NCBI GenBank assembly: GCA_002695025.1
Contig: NZNV01000008.1
Span: 214,683-278,682 of the forward strand
Reading direction: 5' to 3'
DNA length: 64,000 nucleotides
Source: Owenweeksia sp.
GTDB taxonomy: Bacteria; Bacteroidota; Bacteroidia; Flavobacteriales; Schleiferiaceae
Under the pieces are notes generated by a model. The model saw only the letters and a list, made by a program, of their open reading frames with translations, was not told the origin of the DNA and ran no database searches. Shown here piece by piece: positions 8,456 through 17,277 of the stretch (positions are counted from its first letter, which is position 1; each line of letters begins with the position of its first letter). The translations under genes and the position numbers were made by a program.

Positions 8456-9679
8456 TCAGTCAAAATCCGTAGTGAGCTTAAATCGCAATATGCGGCCATT
8501 ACCTTCATCCGCCACGTAAACGATCTGGTTGAAATACGCTACGGCTCGTGGTTGTTTAAATTGCGTAATACCTGTTCCGGTTCCTCCAAAACTGGATTTT
8601 TGGTACTTGGTGATGCCTGTGGCTGCGGGGGGAAGCACTCCTTCCAGGCCTGTAGCCGTAAACTGGTAGAGGGAATCCGTTTCGGCATCCACCACAAAAA
8701 TGAAGTTGCTGGCATCTCCGGCCACCGTTACATCATAAGGCTGTGTAAAACGGCCGGGAGTATTGATAAAACCATCCGCCTGGCTGGTATCACCACCTGA
8801 AGCGAGTATCCTGGGACGGAACTCCGCCCCGAATTCGGATTCATTGAATTCAATGTATTGCACCTTCAGGGCATTGGTTTCGTCCAGCGAGGTGAAAATA
8901 AAATCGCCTCCGGTTTGTGCAGTAAGCTGTGGTGGCTGTGCCAGGGTGGTAATTCCATTGGGATCTTCAAAATAATCACGGAACAGACCGCTGGAAGTGT
9001 TCACCGATATGTTGGAGATCCATTTATCGTTATTATCAAACCACACTATAGCATCATCCGGGTTTAAGGAGTTGGTAGCCGGGCCGGTACGGGTAACGTA
9101 GTAGCGGTTATTCCGGGCCGCATTCGCATCGGCAATTACAGCAATACGGTTGAATTCCACCTGTTTGTCACCAGTAGAAAAACTGCTTTTGGCGTAAAAG
9201 GGGTGTACGATCTTATTGACCACGGTGGCATTGTTAAGGCCATAACCGCTGTTACCGATAAGCCTTAAGCGGTAAATGCTGGCAAAAGAAACGGAATTAC
9301 CCTGGATCACGGTATCGGTACGGCCAATAACCAAAAGGTCGAACCTGCGATCCTGCGCTACGGATTTTGCGCCCGGAATAAATTTCCGGCCAATAATTCG
9401 GCCAGCCTCGTCCATGGCAATAACTTCTTCTGTGGCTTCATCCACCACGTAGATCAGTTCGTCAAAACCGATACAAACATCCACGGGACGGTCAAAATCA
9501 TCGAGTACCGGCAGAATGGGAACATAGGCCACCTGGCGGTAATCCACTTCGGGAACTTCAATAAAATCCAGGTCGGTCTTATTACCCAGGTAATCTTCAC
9601 AACTGCTCAACCCTACCAAGCCCAGCAGCAACATTCCCATCGGTATAAAAATGCTTCTCATCATCCTAGCGACTCTCAT
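8456..9679 (-). CDS. NHL/beta-propeller lipoprotein
   Basis: A protein of up to 407 residues with a lipoprotein signal (lipobox LSSC, C27). The mature part contains recurring six-bladed-propeller-like units: DVCIGFDELIYVVDEATEE near the start, PYDVTVAGDASNFIFVVDAE and PRAVAYFNQIVYVADEGNGR near the end, the usual NHL look. Role unknown; NHL lipoproteins often bind proteins or glycans at the surface. The start at 9679 overlaps the preceding PorV-like gene by 14 bases; starting at the internal Met codon at 9664 would place it just after that stop and keeps the whole signal sequence. Last gene of the 20735-8456 operon. Confidence 0.75.
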   Translation of the reverse strand: MRVARMMRSIFIPMGMLLLGLVGLSSCEDYLGNKTDLDFIEVPEVDYRQVAYVPILPVLDDFDRPVDVCIGFDELIYVVDEATEEVIAMDEAGRIIGRKFIPGAKSVAQDRRFDLLVIGRTDTVIQGNSVSFASIYRLRLIGNSGYGLNNATVVNKIVHPFYAKSSFSTGDKQVEFNRIAVIADANAARNNRYYVTRTGPATNSLNPDDAIVWFDNNDKWISNISVNTSSGLFRDYFEDPNGITTLAQPPQLTAQTGGDFIFTSLDETNALKVQYIEFNESEFGAEFRPRILASGGDTSQADGFINTPGRFTQPYDVTVAGDASNFIFVVDAETDSLYQFTATGLEGVLPPAATGITKYQKSSFGGTGTGITQFKQPRAVAYFNQIVYVADEGNGRILRFKLTTDFD

Positions 9680-10685
9680 TATTGATGTGTACCCGAAGGC
9701 CTATATTATGCTGAAAACCCAAAAAATCCGTGGGGTTTATGGAGTAATCGATGTAAAAGGGATTGGTTCCCATGCGGGTACGCAACCCTACACCAAAGGT
9801 AGGCCAGGTCTGGCCTTTTACACTGACCTTATACCCCAGGCGGGCAAAGAAAAGATCGTAAGTCTGGTACTCCAGCCCGAAGCGGAAATTCTCTGCATTA
9901 TCATTGGGGTGGTTCAACTGGATGGCGGCCATCAGGCTTTGGTTTTCTTCCTTCCAGGGAATCATACTCACTCCCAGGCTGAAAACCGTGGGCACAGTAT
10001 TCGCATCCAGGCTAATCCCCTCAGAACGGTTGAATACTACGGGTATATCCTTATCCTCATTGCCCAGAGATGAGTTACCTCCAAAGTTCTGCACCATCAC
10101 CGCAAATTTCAGGTCTTTATAATCGGTTTTATAGAGGAAGGCTACATCCACCGTAGCATTGTGGTTACTGTAGTTGGCAATACCCTCGTAAATGTATTTT
10201 ACGGTAACCCCTGCACTAAACAAAGAGGATAGCTGACGGGCGTAGGTAAGTCCTACCGCCAGGTTGGTCACGTAAACTTCCCGCCCGGTTCCGTTGGGCT
10301 GAAACTCCGTGCGCTCTTCCATGGAACCTGAGTTAAGGGCGTTAACACTGAAAGCCAATTTGCTCACCTCATCCTTAAGCCCGAAGGAAGAAGAAAGAAA
10401 AGATTGATTGATGCCGGCACCGATAAACTGGTGGGATAAGGCATAGGTTATGCTTTCCAGGTCGGTAAGTGCAGCCGGGTTATTCAAAGCGGAATAACCA
10501 TCACCGGAAAGGGCCACACTGGCACCTCCCAAACCCACGGAACGAGGGTTGAGATCATTCTTAAGAAAGCTCAAGGCGGAAAGCCCCGCTCTTTCGCCCC
10601 CGAAGTTGGGCAACACCTGTGCCTTAAGGCCCGTAGCCGTAAGTATGGTCAGTCCGATATAGATCCAGGTATTCTTCATGCTCAA
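9666..10685 (-). CDS. PorV/PorQ-like outer-membrane barrel protein
   Basis: A 339-residue protein with a signal peptide (cleavage near KAQ, residue 23) and the N-terminal pattern of the PorV/PorQ (FadL-related) family: LSFLKNDLNPRSVGLGGASV followed by NNPAALTDLES. In T9SS, PorV shuttles cargo to the attachment complex and PorQ works with PorZ; operon-linked paralogues such as this one are common and are usually not the main PorV. Its start overlaps the TonB-dependent receptor stop by 4 bases, so the two barrels are translationally coupled. It could serve export or anchoring of the T9SS proteins encoded upstream in the same operon (inference). Confidence 0.8.
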   Translation of the reverse strand: MSMKNTWIYIGLTILTATGLKAQVLPNFGGERAGLSALSFLKNDLNPRSVGLGGASVALSGDGYSALNNPAALTDLESITYALSHQFIGAGINQSFLSSSFGLKDEVSKLAFSVNALNSGSMEERTEFQPNGTGREVYVTNLAVGLTYARQLSSLFSAGVTVKYIYEGIANYSNHNATVDVAFLYKTDYKDLKFAVMVQNFGGNSSLGNEDKDIPVVFNRSEGISLDANTVPTVFSLGVSMIPWKEENQSLMAAIQLNHPNDNAENFRFGLEYQTYDLFFARLGYKVSVKGQTWPTFGVGLRTRMGTNPFYIDYSINPTDFLGFQHNIGLRVHINNESR

Positions 10686-13528
10686 AATCTAAATGCTAAA
10701 CCATATAAAACCTGGCGTGGGGCAAGGTAACGGGCCGGATTACGCGGGTCGGTACCAGTTTCCTGGGGACCGTTGTACTCAGGCCTTGGATCACGCCATG
10801 TAAGGGGAACATCATCTCCGTATTGATAGGCGCGGCCGGTAACCGGGTTAATGATCTGTGAATTCTTGTTGTTAAGCAGGTTACGTATTTCCACACTCAG
10901 GGAAATGCCTTTACCGTTCTTAAGACCCAGCGGAATGGTGTAGGTGAGTTTCAGGTCGAAATTATGCCAGTTATCCGCGGTTTCCTCCAAGTAACGATCG
11001 GTCTGTTCTTCGTACTCCGGACGGTTCAGATCATTGGACCCAACTTTTACCTGGGGCGTATAACGGTAGCCGGAGGTAAACTGGTACGAAAGGTAGGCAC
11101 TGAAACCCGTGAGGTTCATCCCCATAATGGGCAAAGTACTGTCCGGGCTGAACACCACACCCAGGTTGATATTCCAGGGACGGTCAAAGGCCAGGAACTG
11201 CTCACGGGTAAGTGGTACCTCCCCGTTCTGTTCTATCTGAAGAGCTGATTCACGTGCAGAATTGGACTTTCCCCGGGCCACCTGGTAGGCGATGTTGGAG
11301 AAAGTGCGGAAATACTTTCCAACGCGGTAATTCAAACCAAATTCCACCCCGTAGATCTTGGCGTAATCCTGATTGATGTAAAAGGTCTTGGTTACCGTTC
11401 TACCGGTTTGATCCTGTACCAATGCACTGCGGGATACGATATAGTCGAAACGGTTGTTGTTAAAAGCTGTAAAAGTCATGGCCAGGTCACGCGTCAGTTT
11501 GGATTTCAAACCTACTTCGTAGGATACGTTCACTTCGGGGTCCAGATCCGGGTTACCGAGATTGGAGAGAAAAGAACGGTCCTGGTATACAGGATCGAGA
11601 CCGGCATACAAAAAACGTGGGTGCGGTAAACGCATGCTGTGCCCGTAGTTGAAGTACAATACGTTGTTCTCGGTTACCGGGAAGGACACATTGATCTTAG
11701 GCAACAGGCGGGCTTTCCAGCGTAAACCAAAAATACTGGCGGTTTTACGTTCGTAATCTTCCCGAACCTGGTCAATTACCGGGGCTTCAGGGTTCGCCAC
11801 AGCATCATCCGCAAACTTTCCGGGAGCCCAAAACGCAAAGCGGGCACCTAAAGTGGCGATAATACCTTTATACGTGATCTTATCCTGGAAGAAGAGGCCT
11901 CCTTCAATAGGGTTCACTTTCCAGATATCGTTGCTGGAACCAATACTTACAGCCGGTGTGGTTACGGAATCGTTAATACGGATAGGCGCTCCCACCCAGG
12001 GACGGTTTACGTCCACCCATTGGTACTCTTTAAAGGTTTGCTGCAGCCCGAAGCTTATCTCGTGCGTTTTACCAGGTATGTAGGTAGCCTTGGCGTTTAC
12101 GGTATATTCCTGGGCATAATGATCATGCCAGGTAGGGCTGATACCTCCGTTGTTATACAAGCCATTGCCAGGCAGCACATAATAGGTTCCATCCTGTGAA
12201 TTGGGGTTAAAAACCGCCACGGGATCAGTAATGATATTTTCTTCATCCATGATCTGGTCAACGGTGGCGGAGCGGAAGGGACGGCCATTAGCATCGGCCC
12301 GGAGATTGGTAAACAACCTTCCCAGCGAAAGGGAAAGGCCCCAGTTCTTATTGATCAGGTGATTGACATTTAAGGCGGTAAGATTGGAGTGATGGGTATA
12401 GGTAGTGGCATTATCCAGGTTCAGGCTGCGCTGGTACTGGAAACCGGGGGTAAGTATGGCATCAAAACCCACGATCTGCAAACTCCTGGTATTCTGGTTG
12501 ACATTCAGGGAGTGCTGGTTGGTAAGGGTAATTTTGGTACCCGAACGTATTTTGTAGGCGAGCTTAAGGGTATGCGTATAGGAATTTGTTTGGCGTGGCG
12601 CCCAGAATTCAGAAGTATTGGGCAGCAAGGAGCTTTTCAGCTGATCAGCCGTGGAACCAAAATACTCATCGGTTAAAAAGGCGCTTACGTTGGTAAAGAA
12701 GGTAAGTTTATTATCGGTAAAGGGAACCGCAGAACCCAGGGAGGCTTCCACCCGGTCTGTATTAAAAGACGTGGCAACATCGCTATTGGTGATGTAATCG
12801 CGTTGCCAGCTGCCGGCAATTTCAAACTTCTGGCTTCCTTCACGGATGGTGGTATTCACCACCCCGGACGACCCACCTCCGTATTCGGCACCAGCTCCAC
12901 CGGTGATCAGGTCGATATTGGCTATGGAGGCGCTGGAAACATCCACCCCAAAGCCGGTTCCGGCCAGCGGATCCTGTGCGCTGATACCATCCACGATATA
13001 GGAGGTTTCGTATACCCGGGCACCCCTGATCTGCAAACCGTCCTGGGTTTTTACCACCCCGGCCTGCATTTCCAGTACTTCCTTCACATCGCGAACGTTC
13101 ATCTGGGCAATATCTTCCTGCTTGATGCTCACCTCTGAAGCCGCAGCTTCCAGGTTTACCTGGCTGGAGCGGCCTACAATAGTAACCTCGTTCAAGGATT
13201 CGGACTGCTCCTTCAATTGAATGTCCAGGGTTTTGTTTTCGCCCGGTTCAAAGGAAATACCGTTGTAGATCTTGGTCTCAAAACCAATGAACTGCACTTT
13301 TACCTGGTAATCATTGGGCTTGATATTGTTGATCACATACTCCCCATCCATATTGGCAGCCGTTCCCAGATACGTACCTACAATGGTAATAGAGGCTTGG
13401 TAGAGAGGCTCCCCATTGAGGTCGGTTATCCTTCCAGTAAGGGAGGCCGGAGCATTTTGCTGCGCCATGGCACTGACCATCAGCAGACAAAGACCTAAAA
13501 GGGTGTATAGTAATTTCTTAAAACTCAT
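10682..13528 (-). CDS. TonB-dependent receptor with carboxypeptidase-regulatory-like domain
   Basis: A 948-residue outer-membrane transporter. Signal peptide to about residue 22 (SAMAQ), then a carboxypeptidase D regulatory-like domain of about 90 residues (LTGRITDLNGEPLYQASI), then a plug domain (ALEMQ-type block EVLEMQAGVVKTQDGLQIRG and DGISAQDPL), and a large beta-barrel ending in a terminal aromatic residue (LAFRF). This is the SusC-type architecture, but no SusD partner follows; the neighbours are a PorV-like barrel and a fibronectin-like lipoprotein. Energy comes from TonB. Ligand unknown. The start overlaps the stop of the upstream lipoprotein gene by 11 bases. Confidence 0.93.
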   Translation of the reverse strand: MSFKKLLYTLLGLCLLMVSAMAQQNAPASLTGRITDLNGEPLYQASITIVGTYLGTAANMDGEYVINNIKPNDYQVKVQFIGFETKIYNGISFEPGENKTLDIQLKEQSESLNEVTIVGRSSQVNLEAAASEVSIKQEDIAQMNVRDVKEVLEMQAGVVKTQDGLQIRGARVYETSYIVDGISAQDPLAGTGFGVDVSSASIANIDLITGGAGAEYGGGSSGVVNTTIREGSQKFEIAGSWQRDYITNSDVATSFNTDRVEASLGSAVPFTDNKLTFFTNVSAFLTDEYFGSTADQLKSSLLPNTSEFWAPRQTNSYTHTLKLAYKIRSGTKITLTNQHSLNVNQNTRSLQIVGFDAILTPGFQYQRSLNLDNATTYTHHSNLTALNVNHLINKNWGLSLSLGRLFTNLRADANGRPFRSATVDQIMDEENIITDPVAVFNPNSQDGTYYVLPGNGLYNNGGISPTWHDHYAQEYTVNAKATYIPGKTHEISFGLQQTFKEYQWVDVNRPWVGAPIRINDSVTTPAVSIGSSNDIWKVNPIEGGLFFQDKITYKGIIATLGARFAFWAPGKFADDAVANPEAPVIDQVREDYERKTASIFGLRWKARLLPKINVSFPVTENNVLYFNYGHSMRLPHPRFLYAGLDPVYQDRSFLSNLGNPDLDPEVNVSYEVGLKSKLTRDLAMTFTAFNNNRFDYIVSRSALVQDQTGRTVTKTFYINQDYAKIYGVEFGLNYRVGKYFRTFSNIAYQVARGKSNSARESALQIEQNGEVPLTREQFLAFDRPWNINLGVVFSPDSTLPIMGMNLTGFSAYLSYQFTSGYRYTPQVKVGSNDLNRPEYEEQTDRYLEETADNWHNFDLKLTYTIPLGLKNGKGISLSVEIRNLLNNKNSQIINPVTGRAYQYGDDVPLTWRDPRPEYNGPQETGTDPRNPARYLAPRQVLYGLAFRF

Positions 13529-14969
13529 CCTTCAGTATCCTTCCAATTAGTTGTTCTACGGGCTGGGGATTACCATCCTTATGGAAATAATGCAGTTCAA
13601 TAGCAAAAAATACCTGGATGAGATCACCGTTGCCATTCTTACGGGCGGTAGCTACGAGGTTATCGCCCATCCACCCACGGTTAGGGTCAAACTGGGCGCG
13701 GTAAAAGTCATCCGCATCCGCGGAGGCAATTATGGGAGTCAATATCTGGGTGTTCTGAGGCACCAACTCAGGATAGGCGACATAATCACCCTGAGGTTGA
13801 ACGGTATCGTTGGAACGCGTCCGGAACACTCCGCTGGCGCGGTCAATATCCTCAATGGCAAAAGCGTTGGCAAAAACGGCCACTTCCTCTATTGCCAGGG
13901 CCTTGTCCAGCTTGGCCGTGATCAGGCTTTTACCGCCATTGCTCTGGTAGTCCTGGATAATATTGGCCATATAGTCCAGTATCACGGCATCCTGCCCGGT
14001 AACTGCATTCGGAAAGGTGGATGCCGGGGCGTCCATAAAGAATTTAGGGTACAGGCTAAGGATCAACTTGAAAGTAGGATCCCAGTAAACAGGTTGCTTC
14101 CTTCCGAAATCGGAGCCGTAATCCAGGAAATCGTACGCTATGGACTGATTATCCAGGAAGCTGCGGTAATCAGCGGCAATAGATAGTGAATGGGCGCTCA
14201 CCCACAGGGTATTGGTACCGCGTGTTTTATTCTTCAGAAAAAACACATCTGAAGTATCCACCGCACTTTCCGTACCGGCCAGGTCCACTGACTTCAGGTA
14301 CAACACATTGTCTTCCCCTACCTTTAAACCGTCTATCTCCAGGTTTTCAGGCTGGTCGTTACGGCCATAGTACAGTTTAGCGGTAGCTGGGCCGCTGCTC
14401 ACTGCCGTATCCACTAAAAAGGAGATCAGGTTCTCGCGGGTGGATATCTCGGTCCAGTTACCATCATTAAAGCGGATATACACTTGCTGGATGGTCTGAT
14501 CTCCGTCCGGATCAGAAGCGGTCCAGTAAAAAGTACTCACACAAAAGGCCGTATCCCTGGGACCGCGATCATTATTAAAGCTGGCGCTGGGCGGGGAGTT
14601 TTTCAGAGGCACTTTCAGGTAGGCCGGTGTAGGGTCAATATTGTTGTCATTATCAATAGCACGGACATAAAAATCAACGTCTGTAGTATCCGAACCCGCT
14701 TCCAGGTCAAAAATGAAAACCGAATCCTGAACGGTGGTAAATTCCCAGTTCTGGTTATCGGTAGATATCTCAAAACCCTGAATGTAACCATCCACATCAG
14801 TACCGTACCAGCTCAGGCGCACCTCGGAATTCAGGCGGTTTTCGCCCGTGAGGTTTATCGCCTCGATGGAGAGGTGAGTTTCCGGTAACTCCCCGGGTTT
14901 TATATCACCCTTGCGGCAACCTGCCAGAAGAATGAATACGGAAAAAATGATAACCTGATAATGACGCAA
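13518..14969 (-). CDS. Fibronectin-type lipoprotein of unknown function
   Basis: A 483-residue lipoprotein (lipobox LLAGC, C18). Two beta-sandwich segments resembling fibronectin type III or Ig folds are seen: one around WYGTDVDGYIQGFEIS (about 50-125) and one around WTASDPDGDQTIQQVY (about 145-210). The remaining 250 residues look alpha/beta (for instance ITAKLDKALAIEEVAVFANA) and are not recognised. It immediately precedes the TonB-dependent receptor, the position taken by SusD-like lipoproteins in nutrient uptake loci, but has no SusD/TPR features. A surface-exposed binding partner of the receptor is a reasonable guess only. Confidence 0.7.
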   Translation of the reverse strand: MRHYQVIIFSVFILLAGCRKGDIKPGELPETHLSIEAINLTGENRLNSEVRLSWYGTDVDGYIQGFEISTDNQNWEFTTVQDSVFIFDLEAGSDTTDVDFYVRAIDNDNNIDPTPAYLKVPLKNSPPSASFNNDRGPRDTAFCVSTFYWTASDPDGDQTIQQVYIRFNDGNWTEISTRENLISFLVDTAVSSGPATAKLYYGRNDQPENLEIDGLKVGEDNVLYLKSVDLAGTESAVDTSDVFFLKNKTRGTNTLWVSAHSLSIAADYRSFLDNQSIAYDFLDYGSDFGRKQPVYWDPTFKLILSLYPKFFMDAPASTFPNAVTGQDAVILDYMANIIQDYQSNGGKSLITAKLDKALAIEEVAVFANAFAIEDIDRASGVFRTRSNDTVQPQGDYVAYPELVPQNTQILTPIIASADADDFYRAQFDPNRGWMGDNLVATARKNGNGDLIQVFFAIELHYFHKDGNPQPVEQLIGRILKDEF

Positions 14970-14984
14970 AGCAAACAGTAAAAG

Positions 14985-15009
14985 AGGTTGCCGGCTTGGC
15001 CGGCAACCT
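14985..15009 (-). terminator. Hairpin between two operon genes
   Basis: An 11-bp perfect inverted repeat (AGGTTGCCGGC and its complement, loop of 3) just downstream of the stop codon at 15020, followed on the minus strand by CTTTTACTG. The T-run is short, so this may be a partial terminator or an mRNA-stabilising hairpin that lowers expression of the downstream lipoprotein and receptor genes relative to the T9SS proteins. Confidence 0.55.
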
Positions 15010-15019
15010 GATCATTAAT

Positions 15020-17248
15020 TTATTTACGGACAATTACTTTTTGGGTACTCAATACGTTACCGTCCCTATCCAGGATACGCATCAGGTAGATGCCATTGGT
15101 AAGACCGGAAACGTTCACTTCAAGCTCTTCACCATTACTGCTGTTGGAAGACAGAATCACCCTTCCGTTCAGGTCATAAATGTCAGCAGACATATTAGTA
15201 TGACCCGCAGAGGTTACTTTGAACCATTCAGAAGCAGGATTAGGATATACTTCCACACGCGCCACAGAAACTACTTCTTCCACGCTGAAAGGATTAGCAC
15301 GGGCCGCACTATCCAGCTCAACGTTCAGACCGATAAAATCATCGTTGGCACGGGGCAGCAAGCGATAGTTGGAGAAACCGTAGGAAAGCACGCCTACCAC
15401 GGCATCCATATTCATGGTATCACTGGTTTCGATAGGACCAACAAACATGGCTCCATCGGTAGTTTCATATACACTGTCGGTAACCAGCTGCACCCAGAGA
15501 GAAGAAGCTGCACTGCTGGACTGCCTTCCGGCCAGTACACGAGCTGATTTATTGATACCGAAGTTGGGATCAGTACCTACCATGTAATCGCCAAAGTTCA
15601 CATCAGGATTGGTAATGTAGATCTTACCACCGTTGGGGTTTTCGAACTTCACCAACATACTTTCATACTTTTCCCATTCTCCGTTGGCATAGGCCGCACT
15701 GTCTGATGGGTCAATGCTTAAAGGCTGGATCGTATTGTAAGTGTTCAGGCGGGTTACATTGGATACTGCAATTTGAGTAAAGCCAAAGTTCTCCTGTACA
15801 TCACCGGAAACCTCGATCCACTCGTTGCGGAAAAGGTTGGCGAGGTTAGGGTTACCCACGAGTGAGATACCGGTATAAGGTCCGCTGGCGGTATCCTGGA
15901 TATATACGTAGCCCAGGTCATGAGGCTTGGTGCTGGCGGTTACCACACCTTTTACGGTTACAGTCTTTCCGAGGTAAGGAGACTCTCCGTTACCGGCCAG
16001 GCTGAATTGTACATCCGCAATGGTCAAACCGTTGTTACGAACGGTATAGAACTCGTAGTTAGGCTCGGGCTGGCTAAAAGGTTTATTGGGATAGTACGAA
16101 ACGTTTCCTTCGTTATCCTCAGCATAGATATAATAGCGTACAATAGTACCATTGGCTTGTTTGGGGATGGAAAATTCATACTCATCCACAGAACCAAGAG
16201 CCAGAGGCATGTTGAATACGGGGAAAGCCAAAGTGGAAAGGGAAGTATCTGCAGACCAGCCGATAGCCACAGAGTCCACAGAACCGTCCAGGTCAGTGAT
16301 GGTGGCAACGATATCCACATCCTGGTTAGCATTGGGAACCACCGGGTCACGATCTACCTCTGAGATAAAGGGAGGCGCAAAACCTACGTTGTAATGGGAA
16401 TCATCAAAGGGGTTGATCTCAAAACCGCGACCACCGCCACCGGTGCAGCCGTTACCGCTCTGGCGGATCACACCTTTAAGGGAATTGTAGAAGGTTCCAG
16501 GAACAGGTGCCACAAAACTTCCGGTTCCGTTGGCTCCGGCCGGAGAGTTGGGGTTAACCACCTGGTGTGCGCTGGTTTTTTGAGCTAAAAAGCGATCACT
16601 TACGTTCAATACGTTTCCGGAACCGTCAGCCACGTCAAAGCTAACCCGCCCGTTACCAAAGGGTATTACGTTGGTTACCGTTACATTCTGCAACTCTACA
16701 AAAGAGCCTTCCCACTGGTTACCGTCCTGTACATTGTTCACACGATTCTGATCATTCAGATCAGACACCGGCACTACCGTGGAATTGGGAGCGGAAGCCG
16801 AACCTACAATAACAATAGAGTTGGCATCCAGGGTAGTGAGCTGATTGGAGTTTTCAAAGGCACTGATATAACCTGTTACCTCAATGATATCACCGGCAAA
16901 AAGCTGGGTAGCCAATGAATTGGCCTGGAAGGCGCCCTGGGCGTTTTCATAAATAGCCATCATCTCTAATCCTTTGTATGGACCGGGGGCTCCACCGTTA
17001 GCAGTATCCACCAAGAAGATAAAAGGACGCAGTCCTCCGATCACGGAGCCGGAAGCTACCTCGCTTAAACCTCCATCGGTTACAACTACCCCTACGGTCT
17101 TTACAGTATCACCGTATACCATGGAGGTGTCGTTACAATTGGCCAGGTCAATGGGTTGGTTGATCTGGGTAATACTCACAAAAGGATATTGTGCATGGGC
17201 TACCATGGCAAAACCTAATGCAAGTGCTAGAAGTACCAGTTTTTTCAT
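15020..17248 (-). CDS. T9SS type A secreted protein with OB-fold-like segments
   Basis: A 742-residue exported protein. Signal peptide to about residue 19 (AHAQ). Two regions look like OB-fold domains of the kind fused to secreted nucleases and lamin-tail proteins: about 25-170 (YGDTVKTVGVVVTDGG ... GDIIEVTGYISAFENSNQLT) and about 415-510 (LGKTVTVKGVVTAS ... YIQDTASGPYTGI ... EWIEVSGDVQENFGFTQI). An Ig-like segment lies between. The last 75 residues are a T9SS type A sorting domain (VEVYPNPASEWFKV ... NGIYLMRI ... KVIVRK). OB folds suggest nucleic-acid or carbohydrate binding. Encoded two genes downstream of a secreted nuclease-fold protein, with which it may act. Confidence 0.8.
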   Translation of the reverse strand: MKKLVLLALALGFAMVAHAQYPFVSITQINQPIDLANCNDTSMVYGDTVKTVGVVVTDGGLSEVASGSVIGGLRPFIFLVDTANGGAPGPYKGLEMMAIYENAQGAFQANSLATQLFAGDIIEVTGYISAFENSNQLTTLDANSIVIVGSASAPNSTVVPVSDLNDQNRVNNVQDGNQWEGSFVELQNVTVTNVIPFGNGRVSFDVADGSGNVLNVSDRFLAQKTSAHQVVNPNSPAGANGTGSFVAPVPGTFYNSLKGVIRQSGNGCTGGGGRGFEINPFDDSHYNVGFAPPFISEVDRDPVVPNANQDVDIVATITDLDGSVDSVAIGWSADTSLSTLAFPVFNMPLALGSVDEYEFSIPKQANGTIVRYYIYAEDNEGNVSYYPNKPFSQPEPNYEFYTVRNNGLTIADVQFSLAGNGESPYLGKTVTVKGVVTASTKPHDLGYVYIQDTASGPYTGISLVGNPNLANLFRNEWIEVSGDVQENFGFTQIAVSNVTRLNTYNTIQPLSIDPSDSAAYANGEWEKYESMLVKFENPNGGKIYITNPDVNFGDYMVGTDPNFGINKSARVLAGRQSSSAASSLWVQLVTDSVYETTDGAMFVGPIETSDTMNMDAVVGVLSYGFSNYRLLPRANDDFIGLNVELDSAARANPFSVEEVVSVARVEVYPNPASEWFKVTSAGHTNMSADIYDLNGRVILSSNSSNGEELEVNVSGLTNGIYLMRILDRDGNVLSTQKVIVRK

Positions 17249-17277
17249 GATTTCTGAATTATAGTTTCTGTTAGCGT

